Of a stretch of DNA of 64,000 nt, positions 24,447 through 33,270 are shown piece by piece. Within the stretch, counting starts at the first letter, position 1. The number at the start of each line of letters is the position of its first letter. The stretch is from Treponema sp. UBA6367 (GTDB taxonomy: Bacteria; Spirochaetota; Spirochaetia; Treponematales; Treponemataceae): NCBI GenBank assembly GCA_002437725.1, contig DJRF01000025.1:95825-159824 (forward strand), in the 5' to 3' direction. The position numbers and the translations under genes are program-made. The notes under the pieces are model-generated. The model searched no databases, was not told the DNA's origin, and worked only from the letters and a program-made list of their open reading frames with translations.

Positions 24447-24839
24447 TTGAAAAATCTTTATACTGTAACTGCAATAAAAGAAGATTGCATAACCGTAACT
24501 CAAAAAAATGCGCTGCTGCGAAACAATACCAGCGCAAATATCAAGGTGAAAAATCCAAAATCGCTGAAACTTTGTGTAGGCTCAACCGTAACAATTGGAT
24601 TTCCAAAAAAAATTGAAGCTATACAAGGAATTATTTCTCTGCTTATTCCTATTGCTTTCGCTTACACAGGATATTTTTTAAGTCCAAAAATTGCAAAACT
24701 TGCAAACTTTGCTCCGTCTGAAAAAAACATCTTTTTTTGCACAATAGTTGCATTTGCTCTTGCGTGCATAGGAATTTTTATTTCTTCCAGGAAAAATTCA
24801 GGAATCGCCCAGTTTCAAATAATTTCTGTAGTTGAATAA
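24447..24839 (+). CDS. RseC/MucC-like membrane protein
   Basis: A 130-residue protein with two membrane helices (about residues 60-80 and 93-113) after an N-terminal beta domain. The order (short beta region, GSTVTIGFPKKIEAIQGI, two helices) matches the RseC/MucC family, members of which belong to envelope stress or Rnf-associated systems. The start is TTG, fixed by GGAGGAA 6 nt upstream. A T-rich hairpinless stretch and AAGGTCAAAAGCCG at 24409-24422, like an R1 left end, precede it. Confidence 0.6.
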   Translation: MKNLYTVTAIKEDCITVTQKNALLRNNTSANIKVKNPKSLKLCVGSTVTIGFPKKIEAIQGIISLLIPIAFAYTGYFLSPKIAKLANFAPSEKNIFFCTIVAFALACIGIFISSRKNSGIAQFQIISVVE

Positions 24840-24855
24840 CAGTGAATAGCCCTGT

Positions 24856-26058
24856 CTAGATGTGCTTTCTTGCCAATTCGCTTATTGCATCTGCCATTTG
24901 CATAAGCGGAACTTGCTTTTGCACTCCACCTAATTCCCATGCGACTCTTGGCATTCCATAAACGACAGAAGAATTTTCATCTTGACCTAAAGTATAGGCT
25001 CCCTGCCGACGCATTTCCGCAAGTTCTGCCGCTCCATCGCGTCCCATGCCTGTCATTATAACTCCGAGCGCGTCATTTTTATAAACCTTTGCGACGCTTT
25101 CAAACAAAACGTCTGCGCTAGGGCGATGCCCATTTCTTGGTTCAGACTGGCAAGTGCGAATTACATTGCCGCCAAGCCGTTCTTCCACGTAAATATGATA
25201 AGAACCTGGAGCAATATATATGTGTCCGCCTTCAATTTTTTCTTCATCAAAAGCTTCGCTTACTTCCAAAGGACAAATTCTGTTCAAACTTTGAGCAAAT
25301 TCCGCTGTAAATCCAGCTGGCATGTGCTGCACAACTAGAATTGGCTGCTTTAAATGCGGATCTATCATTTTAAAAACATCTCGCAAGGCGTTAGGTCCGC
25401 CTGTAGAAATTCCTAGCGCAATGATTTTTATTCTGCCACCTTCGCGAAGAGGTTCTATTACAGCTGGCTGCTTTTTTTCAGCAGATGAAAAAACAGGCAG
25501 AACTCTGTGGTCGCGCTCCATGACGGAAACGCTTTCACCTTTTTGCTTTGCAACGAATTTTTCTGCTTCCCTAAGTTTTCTTAGATGAAGAATATGTTCC
25601 ACGGACGGAACATTTTTTCCTTTCTTTTTTGCATAGGTAATACCATAAGAAGCGACTTTTTCTATAATTTCGTCCGCAACATTAACAACGTCCACAGAAA
25701 CCGAAGAGCCGCCCGGCTTTGTAACAAAATCGCTTGCGCCAAGCTCAAGGCACTGCATTGTAACATCAGCGCCTTTTGTAGCGATACTTGAAAGAATTAC
25801 AACAGGAATATCAATGCGCAAAGCCTTTCTTTGCTGCAAAAATTCAACGCCAGTCATAACCGGCATTTCTATATCTAGAACAATTACATCTGGCTTATAA
25901 TTAGGAAGAAGCTCAAGGAGCATTTTACCGTTCATGGCTTTTCCTACAACTTTCATACCAGGGGTATCATCAATCATCCGCGAAACCAAATTCCGCATAA
26001 GAGCAGAATCGTCGCAAATTACTACTGAAAGCTCATCGTATTCTTTTTGTTCGTCCAT
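24856..26058 (-). CDS. cheB: Chemotaxis protein-glutamate methylesterase CheB
   Basis: A 400-residue response regulator that removes methyl groups from, or deamidates, chemoreceptors. The receiver domain has DVIVLDIEMPVMTG with the phospho-acceptor Asp, and SSIATKG with the conserved Thr/Ser region. After a linker of about 60 residues the methylesterase domain carries the catalytic triad in LGISTGGPNAL (Ser), QHMPAGFTAEF (His) and GVIMTGMGRDGA (Asp). I chose the ATG at 26058; a GTG at 26064 is the alternative. It lies 51 bp behind cheR on the same strand, so the pair that sets receptor methylation is co-transcribed. Confidence 0.95.
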   Translation of the reverse strand: MDEQKEYDELSVVICDDSALMRNLVSRMIDDTPGMKVVGKAMNGKMLLELLPNYKPDVIVLDIEMPVMTGVEFLQQRKALRIDIPVVILSSIATKGADVTMQCLELGASDFVTKPGGSSVSVDVVNVADEIIEKVASYGITYAKKKGKNVPSVEHILHLRKLREAEKFVAKQKGESVSVMERDHRVLPVFSSAEKKQPAVIEPLREGGRIKIIALGISTGGPNALRDVFKMIDPHLKQPILVVQHMPAGFTAEFAQSLNRICPLEVSEAFDEEKIEGGHIYIAPGSYHIYVEERLGGNVIRTCQSEPRNGHRPSADVLFESVAKVYKNDALGVIMTGMGRDGAAELAEMRRQGAYTLGQDENSSVVYGMPRVAWELGGVQKQVPLMQMADAISELARKHI

Positions 26059-26109
26059 AGCCACAAACCTCGCAAAATGTAAATTAAAATCTGAATATTT
26101 TATGCGATT

Positions 26110-26925
26110 TTAAATCTTTTTTTGATAAAGACATGCCCAATCTGTCTTTAAAAATTCAAATTTTGTATCCATTCCAAAAAGAGATTCCGAATGTCCTATA
26201 AAAAGATATGAATGGTTCGCCATAGAGTCCCAAAATCTGTCTAAAACAACTTTCTGCGCAGCTTCATCAAAATAAATCATTACATTGCGGCAAAAAACAA
26301 TATCCAAATTCCTCATTCCAGAGTCATTCTTTAGATTGTGATAGTCGAACTTTACGCAATCCATAATATCTTTGTTTATTTGATAGCCTTCTGGAGTCTT
26401 TGTAAAAAAACTTGCAAGGTAGTCAGGAGGAATGCCGTCAACCTTGTTTTCCGCATACAATCCCTTTTGTCCAACCATAAGCGACTTTAAAGAAATATCA
26501 GAAGCCGTTACAGAAAACTTAAATCCCATTGGCAGGATTTTTTTCATTATCATAGCGATTGTATAAGGCTCCTCGCCCGTAGAACAACCAGCGCTCCAAA
26601 TGCGAATAGTCTTGTCAAACGAAAGTCTTTTTTCTTCCAAGATGTGAGGAACAACATAATTTATAAGAGCATCAAAATGAGGCTGATTGCGGAAGAAACG
26701 CGTAAGATTTGTTGTAACAGAATCCAACATTCTCTTCATTTCTTCGTGGTCGGAATTAATAAGCCTATAATAATCTTCTACAGATTCCATTTTATGTTCT
26801 CTAAGAAGTTCTTTTATCCTGCTATCAAGAATAGGTCTGTTTGTCGCTGAAAAAGTAATTCCACTCTCGTTATAAATTGTCTTACGGAATTTTTCAAATT
26901 CCTCATCATTAAGAATATCAGGCAT
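26110..26925 (-). CDS. cheR: Chemotaxis protein methyltransferase CheR
   Basis: A 271-residue SAM-dependent enzyme that methylates glutamates on chemoreceptors. The N-terminal domain contains RKTIYNESGITF; the catalytic domain has IWSAGCSTGEEPYTIAM as the SAM loop and DIVFCRNVMIYFD further on. I start at the ATG at 26925 (MPDILNDEEF): the longer open frame back to 27072 reads through an R1 repeat and would add 49 unrelated residues. TTTACA-N17-TATAAT ends 7 nt before this ATG, and no ribosome site is present, pointing to a leaderless mRNA. Confidence 0.95.
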   Translation of the reverse strand: MPDILNDEEFEKFRKTIYNESGITFSATNRPILDSRIKELLREHKMESVEDYYRLINSDHEEMKRMLDSVTTNLTRFFRNQPHFDALINYVVPHILEEKRLSFDKTIRIWSAGCSTGEEPYTIAMIMKKILPMGFKFSVTASDISLKSLMVGQKGLYAENKVDGIPPDYLASFFTKTPEGYQINKDIMDCVKFDYHNLKNDSGMRNLDIVFCRNVMIYFDEAAQKVVLDRFWDSMANHSYLFIGHSESLFGMDTKFEFLKTDWACLYQKKI

Positions 26926-26932
26926 ACAAAAG

Positions 26933-26961
26933 ATTATAATTCTACGACTTCGAAATGTAAA
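26933..26961 (-). promoter_or_regulatory. cheR-cheB promoter, probably leaderless
   Basis: On the minus strand TTTACA (26961-26956), 17 nt, TATAAT (26938-26933), then 7 nt to the ATG. The sequence between leaves no room for a Shine-Dalgarno. Confidence 0.7.
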
Positions 26962-26988
26962 TAAAAACTTCAAAAAAACCGATACAAT

Positions 26989-27196
26989 ATAGCCCGAACT
27001 TCGAGTTTTTATAACAGTTGGAAAAAAGGCTTTCAGCGAATTTCCAATTTGTCCAGACGATTGTGCTCGCACTCCGTCTGAATGGAATTGGATTGCTACG
27101 CAACTTTAATTGTTCTAATCGCACAAAGTCTTCACAAATTGTCACTTCGCTTACGCTTTTGTTTATTTTTCTGAAAACTTGAAGTTTAGGCAGTAT
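26989..27196 (+). repeat. R1 repeat, full-length copy
   Basis: Ends TAGCCCGAACTTCGAG and CTTGAAGTTTAGGC pair; the internal arms CAGCGAATTTCCAATTTG and CACAAATTGTCACTTCGC are present. It lies in the 420-bp gap between divergent cheR and the MCP gene. The remaining part of the gap holds the cheR promoter and, near 27297-27302, a TATAAT box for the MCP gene. Confidence 0.9.
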
Positions 27197-27344
27197 AGAA
27201 CAAAATAGGCTCAATATTGAAATTTACAGATATTCTATAAATCTCAACTTTTGGTCTAGTAACTAAATTGAAAACTTGCAAAACAAAAAACGGAGTGTAT
27301 AATAAAAAGTAACTTTTTGGGGTTTTGTTTTTTTTGAGGTTAAG

Positions 27345-29360
27345 ATGAAATTAAAAACTCGATTTTCTTTAGTCGCAATTCTGTGCGGAATAGAAATGAT
27401 TCTTCTTTCAACGATTACAATGTTTGGAACAAAAATCATTCAAAAAATGCATACTTTTCAATATAACGAGCTTGAATGTCAGTACGGAGTTTCAGAAATC
27501 ATAAATTTTTTAAACCAAGGACTCTTTTGGTCAATCGACACAAGGACAATCAACAACGAATGGAAACAAAACGTTATTTCAACAAATAAGAAGTTTAGAG
27601 GACTGCAAGAAGACCCCATTACTAAATTTTTTAAAGGCGATGTGGAAACTTCTCTTTCAGATATTCAAAAAACGTGGCAATCAATAGTTGCAAAGCTTAA
27701 CCCAATCAACGGACATTTTAAATCTATTCAAGATATAAAATTTACAGAAGAAGAAATTAGTTATGCCTCAAGATACGGAATTAAAGCCTGCAAAGAACGT
27801 TTTCCAGACTCGCAAGCAATAGAATCCGCAAACGAAATTGTTCTCATCATCGAAATTCAGATGAAAGATTTAATAAAAGACGGAATAAAACTTCAAGGGC
27901 AGATGAAAATTGTAAACGAAGAAATACGCGAAATTGTAGAAAACTATAGCCAAAAGTACAGGGTTATTGTTTTTATAGTAGGCGCAGTTTTCTTTGCCCT
28001 TATGATTTACAGTATTCTTTTAGGAACTGTAAAAGTTATAAACAACATAAAACGCGTTCACGACCTCTCAAAATCTTTGGCTCAAAAGGATTTTACAGTA
28101 GAATTAAAGCCTCAAGGCAGCAACGAAATGAAAACCTTGATGAAAAACATGAACGACATGGTTTCTGAAATAAACAGTTTCTTTATAGTTGTAAAAAAGA
28201 CCGCTGCCAAGGCGATTTCTTCCGGGTATTCAATCAACGATTCTTCAATAAGCACTGCTGCGGCGACGAACCAGATAAACAATAATATTGAAGAAATTTC
28301 TAAAAAATTTGAACAGATTAATCATTCTGTAACTAAAACTGTGCAAGCAATATCAGAAATAGATTCTCAAGTAAAAACGCTTGTTAACGACAATAATTTT
28401 CAGGCGACTGCGATCGAAGAAAGTTCCAGCGCAATTTCAACAATGGCGGACGAGCTTTCTGACATAAAGGAAAATGCAGAGCAGAGAACAAAAAGCACAG
28501 AAGAAATGCGAGGCCTTGTTGCCGACAGCGAAACAAAAATTCATGCAACCAGCGGAATTCTTTCTGAAGTCATGAATATGCTTGACGAAATTGGAGAAGT
28601 TATAAACATTATAGACGATGTAACAGAACAGACCAACCTGCTTTCAATGAATGCGGCAATTGAATCCGCGCACGCCGGAGAATTTGGAAAAGGATTCGCT
28701 GTTGTTGCAGAAGAAATCCGTTCGCTTGCGGAAAGCACTTCCGAAAACTCTAAAAAAATTAATGAAGCCATTACAAATATCATAAACAAAGTGACAGAGG
28801 CGAACAATTCCAGCTCAGAAGCTTCTGAAAGTTTTGAAAAGATTTCCTCCCATTCAGAATTAGTAATAAATTCTTTTAAGGAAATTTCGCTAGGGATTGA
28901 AAACATAAACTCGAAGACAAGGCACATTGCAACAAAAACAGAACAAACCGCAACAACCGCGGAAAAAATTAATAAGTATTGCGAAAACCTAGCGGAACAG
29001 CAAGAAGCCGTTTATTCAGAAATTAATTCTATAAGCGATTTGTTCACACAGGCTCTTAGCGGAATTCACGAGATTCGAAACGGAACAGAAGACATAGTTC
29101 AAAGAATGGCAGCCGTTGGCGAGCAGAGCAAAGAGAGCTACAAAAACATGACTGACCTTGAAAACGTTCTTGAACAGTTCAAAACTACAAGCGACAATTC
29201 TCAAGAACTAAAGGAAGAAATAGACAATTCTAAAATCGAAAACATAATTTCGCCAGAACTTCAGGCTCAAATAGCAGCGGATTTTGACCAACAGGACAAA
29301 AAAAACTCAAACGAATTCGACAACCTCGATTTGGATAATATCGAAGAATACACAAATTGA
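27345..29360 (+). CDS. Methyl-accepting chemotaxis protein
   Basis: A 671-residue chemoreceptor. Membrane helices at about 7-29 and 203-227 frame a sensory domain of about 170 residues of unknown ligand. A HAMP-like linker follows, then a long coiled coil whose hairpin tip has TEQTNLLSMNAAIESAHAGE and GFAVVAEEIRSLAE, the region that binds CheA and CheW. The C-terminus is acidic (DNIEEYTN) and lacks the NWETF pentapeptide used for CheR tethering. GAGG precedes the ATG, with a TATAAT about 45 nt upstream. Divergent from cheR-cheB, which act on it. Confidence 0.94.
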   Translation: MKLKTRFSLVAILCGIEMILLSTITMFGTKIIQKMHTFQYNELECQYGVSEIINFLNQGLFWSIDTRTINNEWKQNVISTNKKFRGLQEDPITKFFKGDVETSLSDIQKTWQSIVAKLNPINGHFKSIQDIKFTEEEISYASRYGIKACKERFPDSQAIESANEIVLIIEIQMKDLIKDGIKLQGQMKIVNEEIREIVENYSQKYRVIVFIVGAVFFALMIYSILLGTVKVINNIKRVHDLSKSLAQKDFTVELKPQGSNEMKTLMKNMNDMVSEINSFFIVVKKTAAKAISSGYSINDSSISTAAATNQINNNIEEISKKFEQINHSVTKTVQAISEIDSQVKTLVNDNNFQATAIEESSSAISTMADELSDIKENAEQRTKSTEEMRGLVADSETKIHATSGILSEVMNMLDEIGEVINIIDDVTEQTNLLSMNAAIESAHAGEFGKGFAVVAEEIRSLAESTSENSKKINEAITNIINKVTEANNSSSEASESFEKISSHSELVINSFKEISLGIENINSKTRHIATKTEQTATTAEKINKYCENLAEQQEAVYSEINSISDLFTQALSGIHEIRNGTEDIVQRMAAVGEQSKESYKNMTDLENVLEQFKTTSDNSQELKEEIDNSKIENIISPELQAQIAADFDQQDKKNSNEFDNLDLDNIEEYTN

Positions 29361-29364
29361 ACAT

Positions 29365-29571
29365 ATTAGCCAAAATTTTGAGTTTTTGGAAAAATAATAA
29401 AAGCGTAAGCGAAGTTACAATTTGTGAAGACTTTGTGCGATTAGAACAATTAAAGTCGCGCAGCAACTCAACTCCATTCAAACGAAGTGCGAGCACAACC
29501 GTCTGAACAAATTGTAAACTCGCTGAAAGCTTTTTTTCTAACTGTTATAAAAAACTCGACATTCTGGCTAC
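29365..29571 (-). repeat. R1 repeat, full-length copy, inverted
   Basis: Same family read on the opposite strand: starts TTAGCCAAAATTTTGAG and ends CTCGACATTCTGGCTA. The left end lies 5 bp after the MCP stop codon, so the repeat forms the 3' flank of that transcript. The last part of the gap to lysS (29572-29686) has a TATAAT-like box near 29614 and nothing else recognised. Confidence 0.88.
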
Positions 29572-29686
29572 TAGTTAAATATTATGCTTAATTGCCCTAA
29601 GTGCATTATTTCGCTATAATCTTTTTATAACAGAAATATTTTGATTTCAATTTTTTCTATCCAGACTTAAAAAATTTGAGGACTTT

Positions 29687-31300
29687 ATGAGCAACGAACA
29701 AAGAAATCCGCTTTTATGCCATTGGGCTGATCAAATGGCTTCTAAAATAATTGCAGAAAAAGGCGATTTAGACCTTTACACCTGCGCTTCCGGCATTACC
29801 CCTTCGGGAACCGTTCACTTAGGAAACTTTAGAGAAATAATTACAGTAGACCTTGTTGTAAGAGCTTTAAGAGACCGGGGCAAAAATGTAAGATTCATTT
29901 ATTCCTGGGACGACTATGATGTATTCCGAAAAGTTCCTGCAAATATGCCGAATCCTGAAATTTTGGAAAAGTATCTTAGATATCCAATAACAGAAGTTCC
30001 AGATACAACTGGAAGAAACGAAAATTATGCGCGCCACCACGAAGTCGACATAGAGCAGCAGCTTCCACGCGTTGGAATTCATCCGGAGTTTCTTTACCAG
30101 GCGAGCCGCTACCGGGCAAACCGCTATGCGGAAGGCATGAAAAAAGCATTGCAAAACCGCGAGCTCATAAAAGAATGTTTAAACGAATACCGCGACGAGC
30201 AGCACAAAATGAAAAAAGAAGACGTTTACTGGCCTGTATCTGTTTTTTGCGGAAAATGCAGCAAAGACACAACAGAAATAACTGGCTACGACGGCGAATA
30301 CGGACTTTCTTACAAATGCGAATGTGGAAACTGCGAAAAAGTTGATCTAAGAACATTTAAGGGAGCAAAGCTCGGCTGGCGTGTAGACTGGCCAATGAGA
30401 TGGAACGAAGAAAAAGTTGTTTTTGAACCAGGCGGAAAAGACCACATAAGCCCAGGCGGTTCTTACGACACTGCAAAGCTTGTTTCAAAAAAGGTTTACG
30501 GTTGGGACGCGCCAATTACAATGCGCTACGACTTTGTAAACCTTAAAGGTGTGCCAGGAAAAATGTCTTCATCAAAAGGAAAGGTTATAGCCCTTCCAGA
30601 TGCGCTTGATGTCTACCAAGCAGAAGTTCTTCGCTACATTTTTGCAGGAACTAGACCAAACACAGAATTTGCAATTTCTTTTGACCTTGACGTTCTAAAA
30701 GTTTACGAAGATTACGACAAAACAGAACGAATTGTATACGGCGTAGACAAAGCAAAGAGCGAAGACTTGTTCAACAAGGAAAAACGAATCTACATGCTCA
30801 GCCAAATAGACGGCAAGTTTCCTGAAACAATGCCTTATCAGATTACTTTCAGAATGCTTACAACTTTGCTTCAAACATATTCTGGAAACATCGATGCAGT
30901 AATTGCTTCGCTTGGCGACGTAAAGCCAGAGCAAGAGGAAAGGCTCCGCCGCCGCTGTGAATGTGCATGGTTCTGGATAAAAAACAGCGCTCCTTCTTGC
31001 GCTCCAGAATTTTGCTTTGCGCTCAGAGAAGACGGCTCAAAAGCGGAACTTTCAGAAGAAATGAAAAAGGCGGTTATTAGAGTCCGCGACGAAGTTGCTC
31101 CAAAGGTTGGAACTTTTGCAACCGACAAAGACTGCCAGCAAGCAATGTACGATATAGCGACAGAACTTGGCCTTGACGCAAAGGCTCTGTTCACTGCGCT
31201 GTACCAAGCTTTAATTGGCAAAGACCAAGGACCTCGCCTTGCTTCGTTTATGAAAATAATTGGAAAAGATAAACTTGCAAAAATTCTTGCAGTTTACTAA
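29687..31300 (+). CDS. lysS: Lysyl-tRNA synthetase, class I
   Basis: A 537-residue class I (Rossmann-fold) LysRS, not the common bacterial class II enzyme. The HIGH-type motif is TPSGTVHLGNFRE and the KMSKS-type motif is KMSSSKGK. FCGKCSKDTTEI and CECGNCEK form a zinc-binding insertion. The C-terminal helical anticodon-binding region follows. Family knowledge: class I LysRS is found in archaea and in spirochaetes and a few other bacteria, which supports the taxonomic placing of the window. TTTGAGGAC precedes the ATG. Confidence 0.96.
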   Translation: MSNEQRNPLLCHWADQMASKIIAEKGDLDLYTCASGITPSGTVHLGNFREIITVDLVVRALRDRGKNVRFIYSWDDYDVFRKVPANMPNPEILEKYLRYPITEVPDTTGRNENYARHHEVDIEQQLPRVGIHPEFLYQASRYRANRYAEGMKKALQNRELIKECLNEYRDEQHKMKKEDVYWPVSVFCGKCSKDTTEITGYDGEYGLSYKCECGNCEKVDLRTFKGAKLGWRVDWPMRWNEEKVVFEPGGKDHISPGGSYDTAKLVSKKVYGWDAPITMRYDFVNLKGVPGKMSSSKGKVIALPDALDVYQAEVLRYIFAGTRPNTEFAISFDLDVLKVYEDYDKTERIVYGVDKAKSEDLFNKEKRIYMLSQIDGKFPETMPYQITFRMLTTLLQTYSGNIDAVIASLGDVKPEQEERLRRRCECAWFWIKNSAPSCAPEFCFALREDGSKAELSEEMKKAVIRVRDEVAPKVGTFATDKDCQQAMYDIATELGLDAKALFTALYQALIGKDQGPRLASFMKIIGKDKLAKILAVY

Positions 31301-31342
31301 TCCGTCCAATTTTCGAGTTTTTAGAAAGAAGAAAAAAAGTGC

Positions 31343-31374
31343 AAGCGATTTTTTACAATTGTAAAAAATCGCTT
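31343..31374. terminator. Perfect palindromic hairpin between convergent lysS and the next gene
   Basis: AAGCGATTTTTTACAA and TTGTAAAAAATCGCTT form a 16-bp palindrome without a loop; the arms contain T6 and A6, so it can fold in either strand and could end both transcripts. Its right edge overlaps the stop codon of the minus-strand gene. Upstream, TTTTCGAGTTTTTAGAAAG at 31311-31329 is a fragment of an R1 end. Confidence 0.6.
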
Positions 31375-31858
31375 ACACAACTTCTTTTATTCTGTCGGTT
31401 GTGCGTATTCCGTAATCTTCTAATTCTTGAATATCGGTTTCGCAGTATTTGCCGTTTTTATTTGAAGGCAGCGCATAAAAAAGCGCGCAGCGATAAGCGC
31501 AGTTATTTTTTATATAAAACTCAAGTTCAACGTAAGAAATTGCTTCAAGCGCTTCTTTTCTAAGTTTTTTAAGATATTCTTCAACATCTTTTTGGTCAGC
31601 ACCTTTTAAGTAACTTAAAAACTCGCTGTAACGGATTCCATAAAGGCTCATAGTCACAATGTCGTAGTCGTACAAAGGCTCCGCTGCATAAAAAAGATGC
31701 CCGCCATTGGCAGTTGCAATAAGATTTTCTTCGCCGCCAACATTTCTTACGTTGGCTATTAAATCGTTAAAAACAATGTCGTAGAATTGATTGTTGTCGT
31801 GAACGTATTGACAAAAACGGTTGTTATAAAGAACATCAAGAGTTAATTTTCCACCCAT
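31373..31858 (-). CDS. Conserved-looking protein of unknown function
   Basis: A 161-residue soluble protein, no signal peptide or membrane helix. I start at the ATG at 31858 because AAGGGGG stands 8 nt before it; a longer frame to 31912 lacks a ribosome site. The sequence has a mixed alpha/beta look with a Tyr- and Asn-rich N-terminal half (QYVHDNNQFYDIVFNDLI), GGHLFYAAEPLYDYDIVTMS in the middle and a Lys-rich helix (EEYLKKLRKEALEAI). I do not recognise the family. It is flanked by the palindromic hairpin on one side and an R1 repeat on the other. Confidence 0.75.
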   Translation of the reverse strand: MGGKLTLDVLYNNRFCQYVHDNNQFYDIVFNDLIANVRNVGGEENLIATANGGHLFYAAEPLYDYDIVTMSLYGIRYSEFLSYLKGADQKDVEEYLKKLRKEALEAISYVELEFYIKNNCAYRCALFYALPSNKNGKYCETDIQELEDYGIRTTDRIKEVV

Positions 31859-31918
31859 AGCAAGCCCCCTTTTTCCCTTTACATTATAAACCAGGGTGGA
31901 AAATTTTACCAATTTTAT

Positions 31919-32030
31919 TTAGCCTAAACTTCGAGTCTTTGGAAAAATAAACAAAAGCGTAAACGAATTTACAATTTGTTGAAAGCATTTTTTTCATAAT
32001 TTATAAAAAACTCGACATTTGGGCTATTTA
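31919..32030 (-). repeat. R1 repeat, shortened copy, inverted
   Basis: Both ends (TAGCCTAAACTTCGAG, CTCGACATTTGGGCTA) and the inner arms AAACGAATTTACAATTTGTTGAAAGC are kept while about 95 bp of the centre is missing. The stop codon (TAG) of the minus-strand DUF4349 gene at 32024-32026 lies within its terminal bases. Confidence 0.85.
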
Positions 32031-32941
32031 AGTTTGTTAAAAAGTTTTTTAATAAGCCCTACTTTTCCAAACAAAAGCCAGAAAAGCAATGAAATAATTG
32101 CAATAACAGGTATTCCGCAGATTACTGCATAAAGAATGATTTTTAAAAGCCCTGCAAAGAATTTAAGCAAAGAACGTCCAAATGCAGAAATATTTTCGCC
32201 AAATGAAGGCCTGTGCAAAACTGGAGAAGTTTTTCCATCAGGAAGACGAAGAGTTATATTTATGGTAGAAAAATCAATTTGGTTTGAAAGCCGTTTCATT
32301 CTGCCTTCCATAGATTCCAATTCAGAAGTTACGGAATTCAATTCGCGTTCAATTTTTAGAATATCAGAAAGATTTTCTGCCTTTGCAAGATAGCCTTTTA
32401 GATTTTTTTGAAGAATCTTTTTTGTTTCGATTCTTGTCTGAAGGTCATAATACTGCTCGCTAACATCTTGAACATTCATGCTTCGGCTTTTTACAAGTCC
32501 AAGCTGGCCCGCATAGCTGATTGCCTCATCAAATCTTGCTGAAGGAACTTTTACTGTAAACGTGCAAGAATATTCATCGCGATAAGAATTGCTGATATAT
32601 CCTGAAAACTTAGAGCAGAAATTTTCCATTAATTTGTCAGAAGAATCCAAATCTTCAATTTGAATGGAAATATTGCCATTTTTTATAAGTTTTCGCTCCT
32701 GAATATCAGACGAAGAACCTGAACTTTCTTCCATTGAAACAGAATCAGAAGCCATTTCCTTAGCATCATTTGTTGAATAGGCAGCAGATTTTGCCATCAT
32801 CATTCTAGGAGCAGCATTTCCTACTGGCTCAGAATCTTCATAAAGAAAACTTGCAGTTTTTTCGATATAATTTTTTTTACCAGAACAAGAAGGCAGCAAA
32901 AATACACACAAAGCAAAAACTAAAAAAATATTTTTTTTCAT
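32024..32941 (-). CDS. DUF4349 lipoprotein
   Basis: A 305-residue protein beginning MKKNIFLVFALCVFLLPSC, a lipoprotein signal with Cys19. A Ser/Met-rich spacer leads to the DUF4349 domain: RKLIKNGNISIQIEDL opens it, then VSEQYYDLQTRIETKKILQ and a coiled coil through SDILKIERELNSVTSELESM, ending in STINITLRLPD. A C-terminal membrane helix (about 265-292) follows, so both ends are membrane-attached. Function of the family is unknown, probably envelope-related. The ATG at 32941 is preferred to 32953 because GGGAGGA lies just before it. The stop codon falls in an R1 repeat end. Confidence 0.85.
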   Translation of the reverse strand: MKKNIFLVFALCVFLLPSCSGKKNYIEKTASFLYEDSEPVGNAAPRMMMAKSAAYSTNDAKEMASDSVSMEESSGSSSDIQERKLIKNGNISIQIEDLDSSDKLMENFCSKFSGYISNSYRDEYSCTFTVKVPSARFDEAISYAGQLGLVKSRSMNVQDVSEQYYDLQTRIETKKILQKNLKGYLAKAENLSDILKIERELNSVTSELESMEGRMKRLSNQIDFSTINITLRLPDGKTSPVLHRPSFGENISAFGRSLLKFFAGLLKIILYAVICGIPVIAIISLLFWLLFGKVGLIKKLFNKLK

Positions 32942-33107
32942 AATTCCTCCCATAAAAAAGTCAAATAGAAAATATCAATTTTCGATTTAGGGATTATCAA
33001 ATCCCTAAAAACGGCTGTGTCAAGGTCTTGAGCGTAAGCGTACCTTGGACTAGACGCATTTGACTTTTAAGTTGTTTCGCAACGAAGTGAGAAACAACAG
33101 ATGATAA
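32942..33107. other. Hairpin-rich leader of the DUF4349 gene
   Basis: The 330-bp gap between the DUF4349 start and the amylase end contains no gene. This part holds several nested inverted repeats: TTAGGGATT/AATCCCTAA (32986-33009), AAGGTC/GACCTT-like pairing around GAGCGTAAGCGTACC (33019-33050), GTCAAAT/ATTTGAC flanking the set (32959-33065), and GTTGTTTC/GAAACAAC (33071-33097). It reads like a folded RNA leader for the minus-strand gene. Confidence 0.5.
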
Positions 33108-33172
33108 GAAAGTTTGCAACGCAAACTTTTAAAGATAAAAACAGACGCTATGTTCGGCTGTTTTTATCTTAT
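33108..33172 (+). repeat. R2 repeat, two-hairpin copy
   Basis: AAGTTTGC-AAC-GCAAACTT (33110-33128) followed by AAGATAAAAACAG/CTGTTTTTATCTT (33132-33170). Best-preserved copy of the family; matches 16973-17030 in reverse and 52780-52837 in the same order. Confidence 0.85.
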
Positions 33173-33270
33173 CTCCAAATAAAATATTTTATTGTAATTT
33201 GTATAATAGCACGGAAAATGAAAATGTTCATTATAAAATCATTATAAAATAAGTTAAAAGGCAACCTTCC

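Noticed and set aside
26926..27072. N-terminal extension of cheR
   Set aside because: The 49 extra residues are encoded by an R1 repeat and by the cheR promoter; the domain begins normally at 26925.
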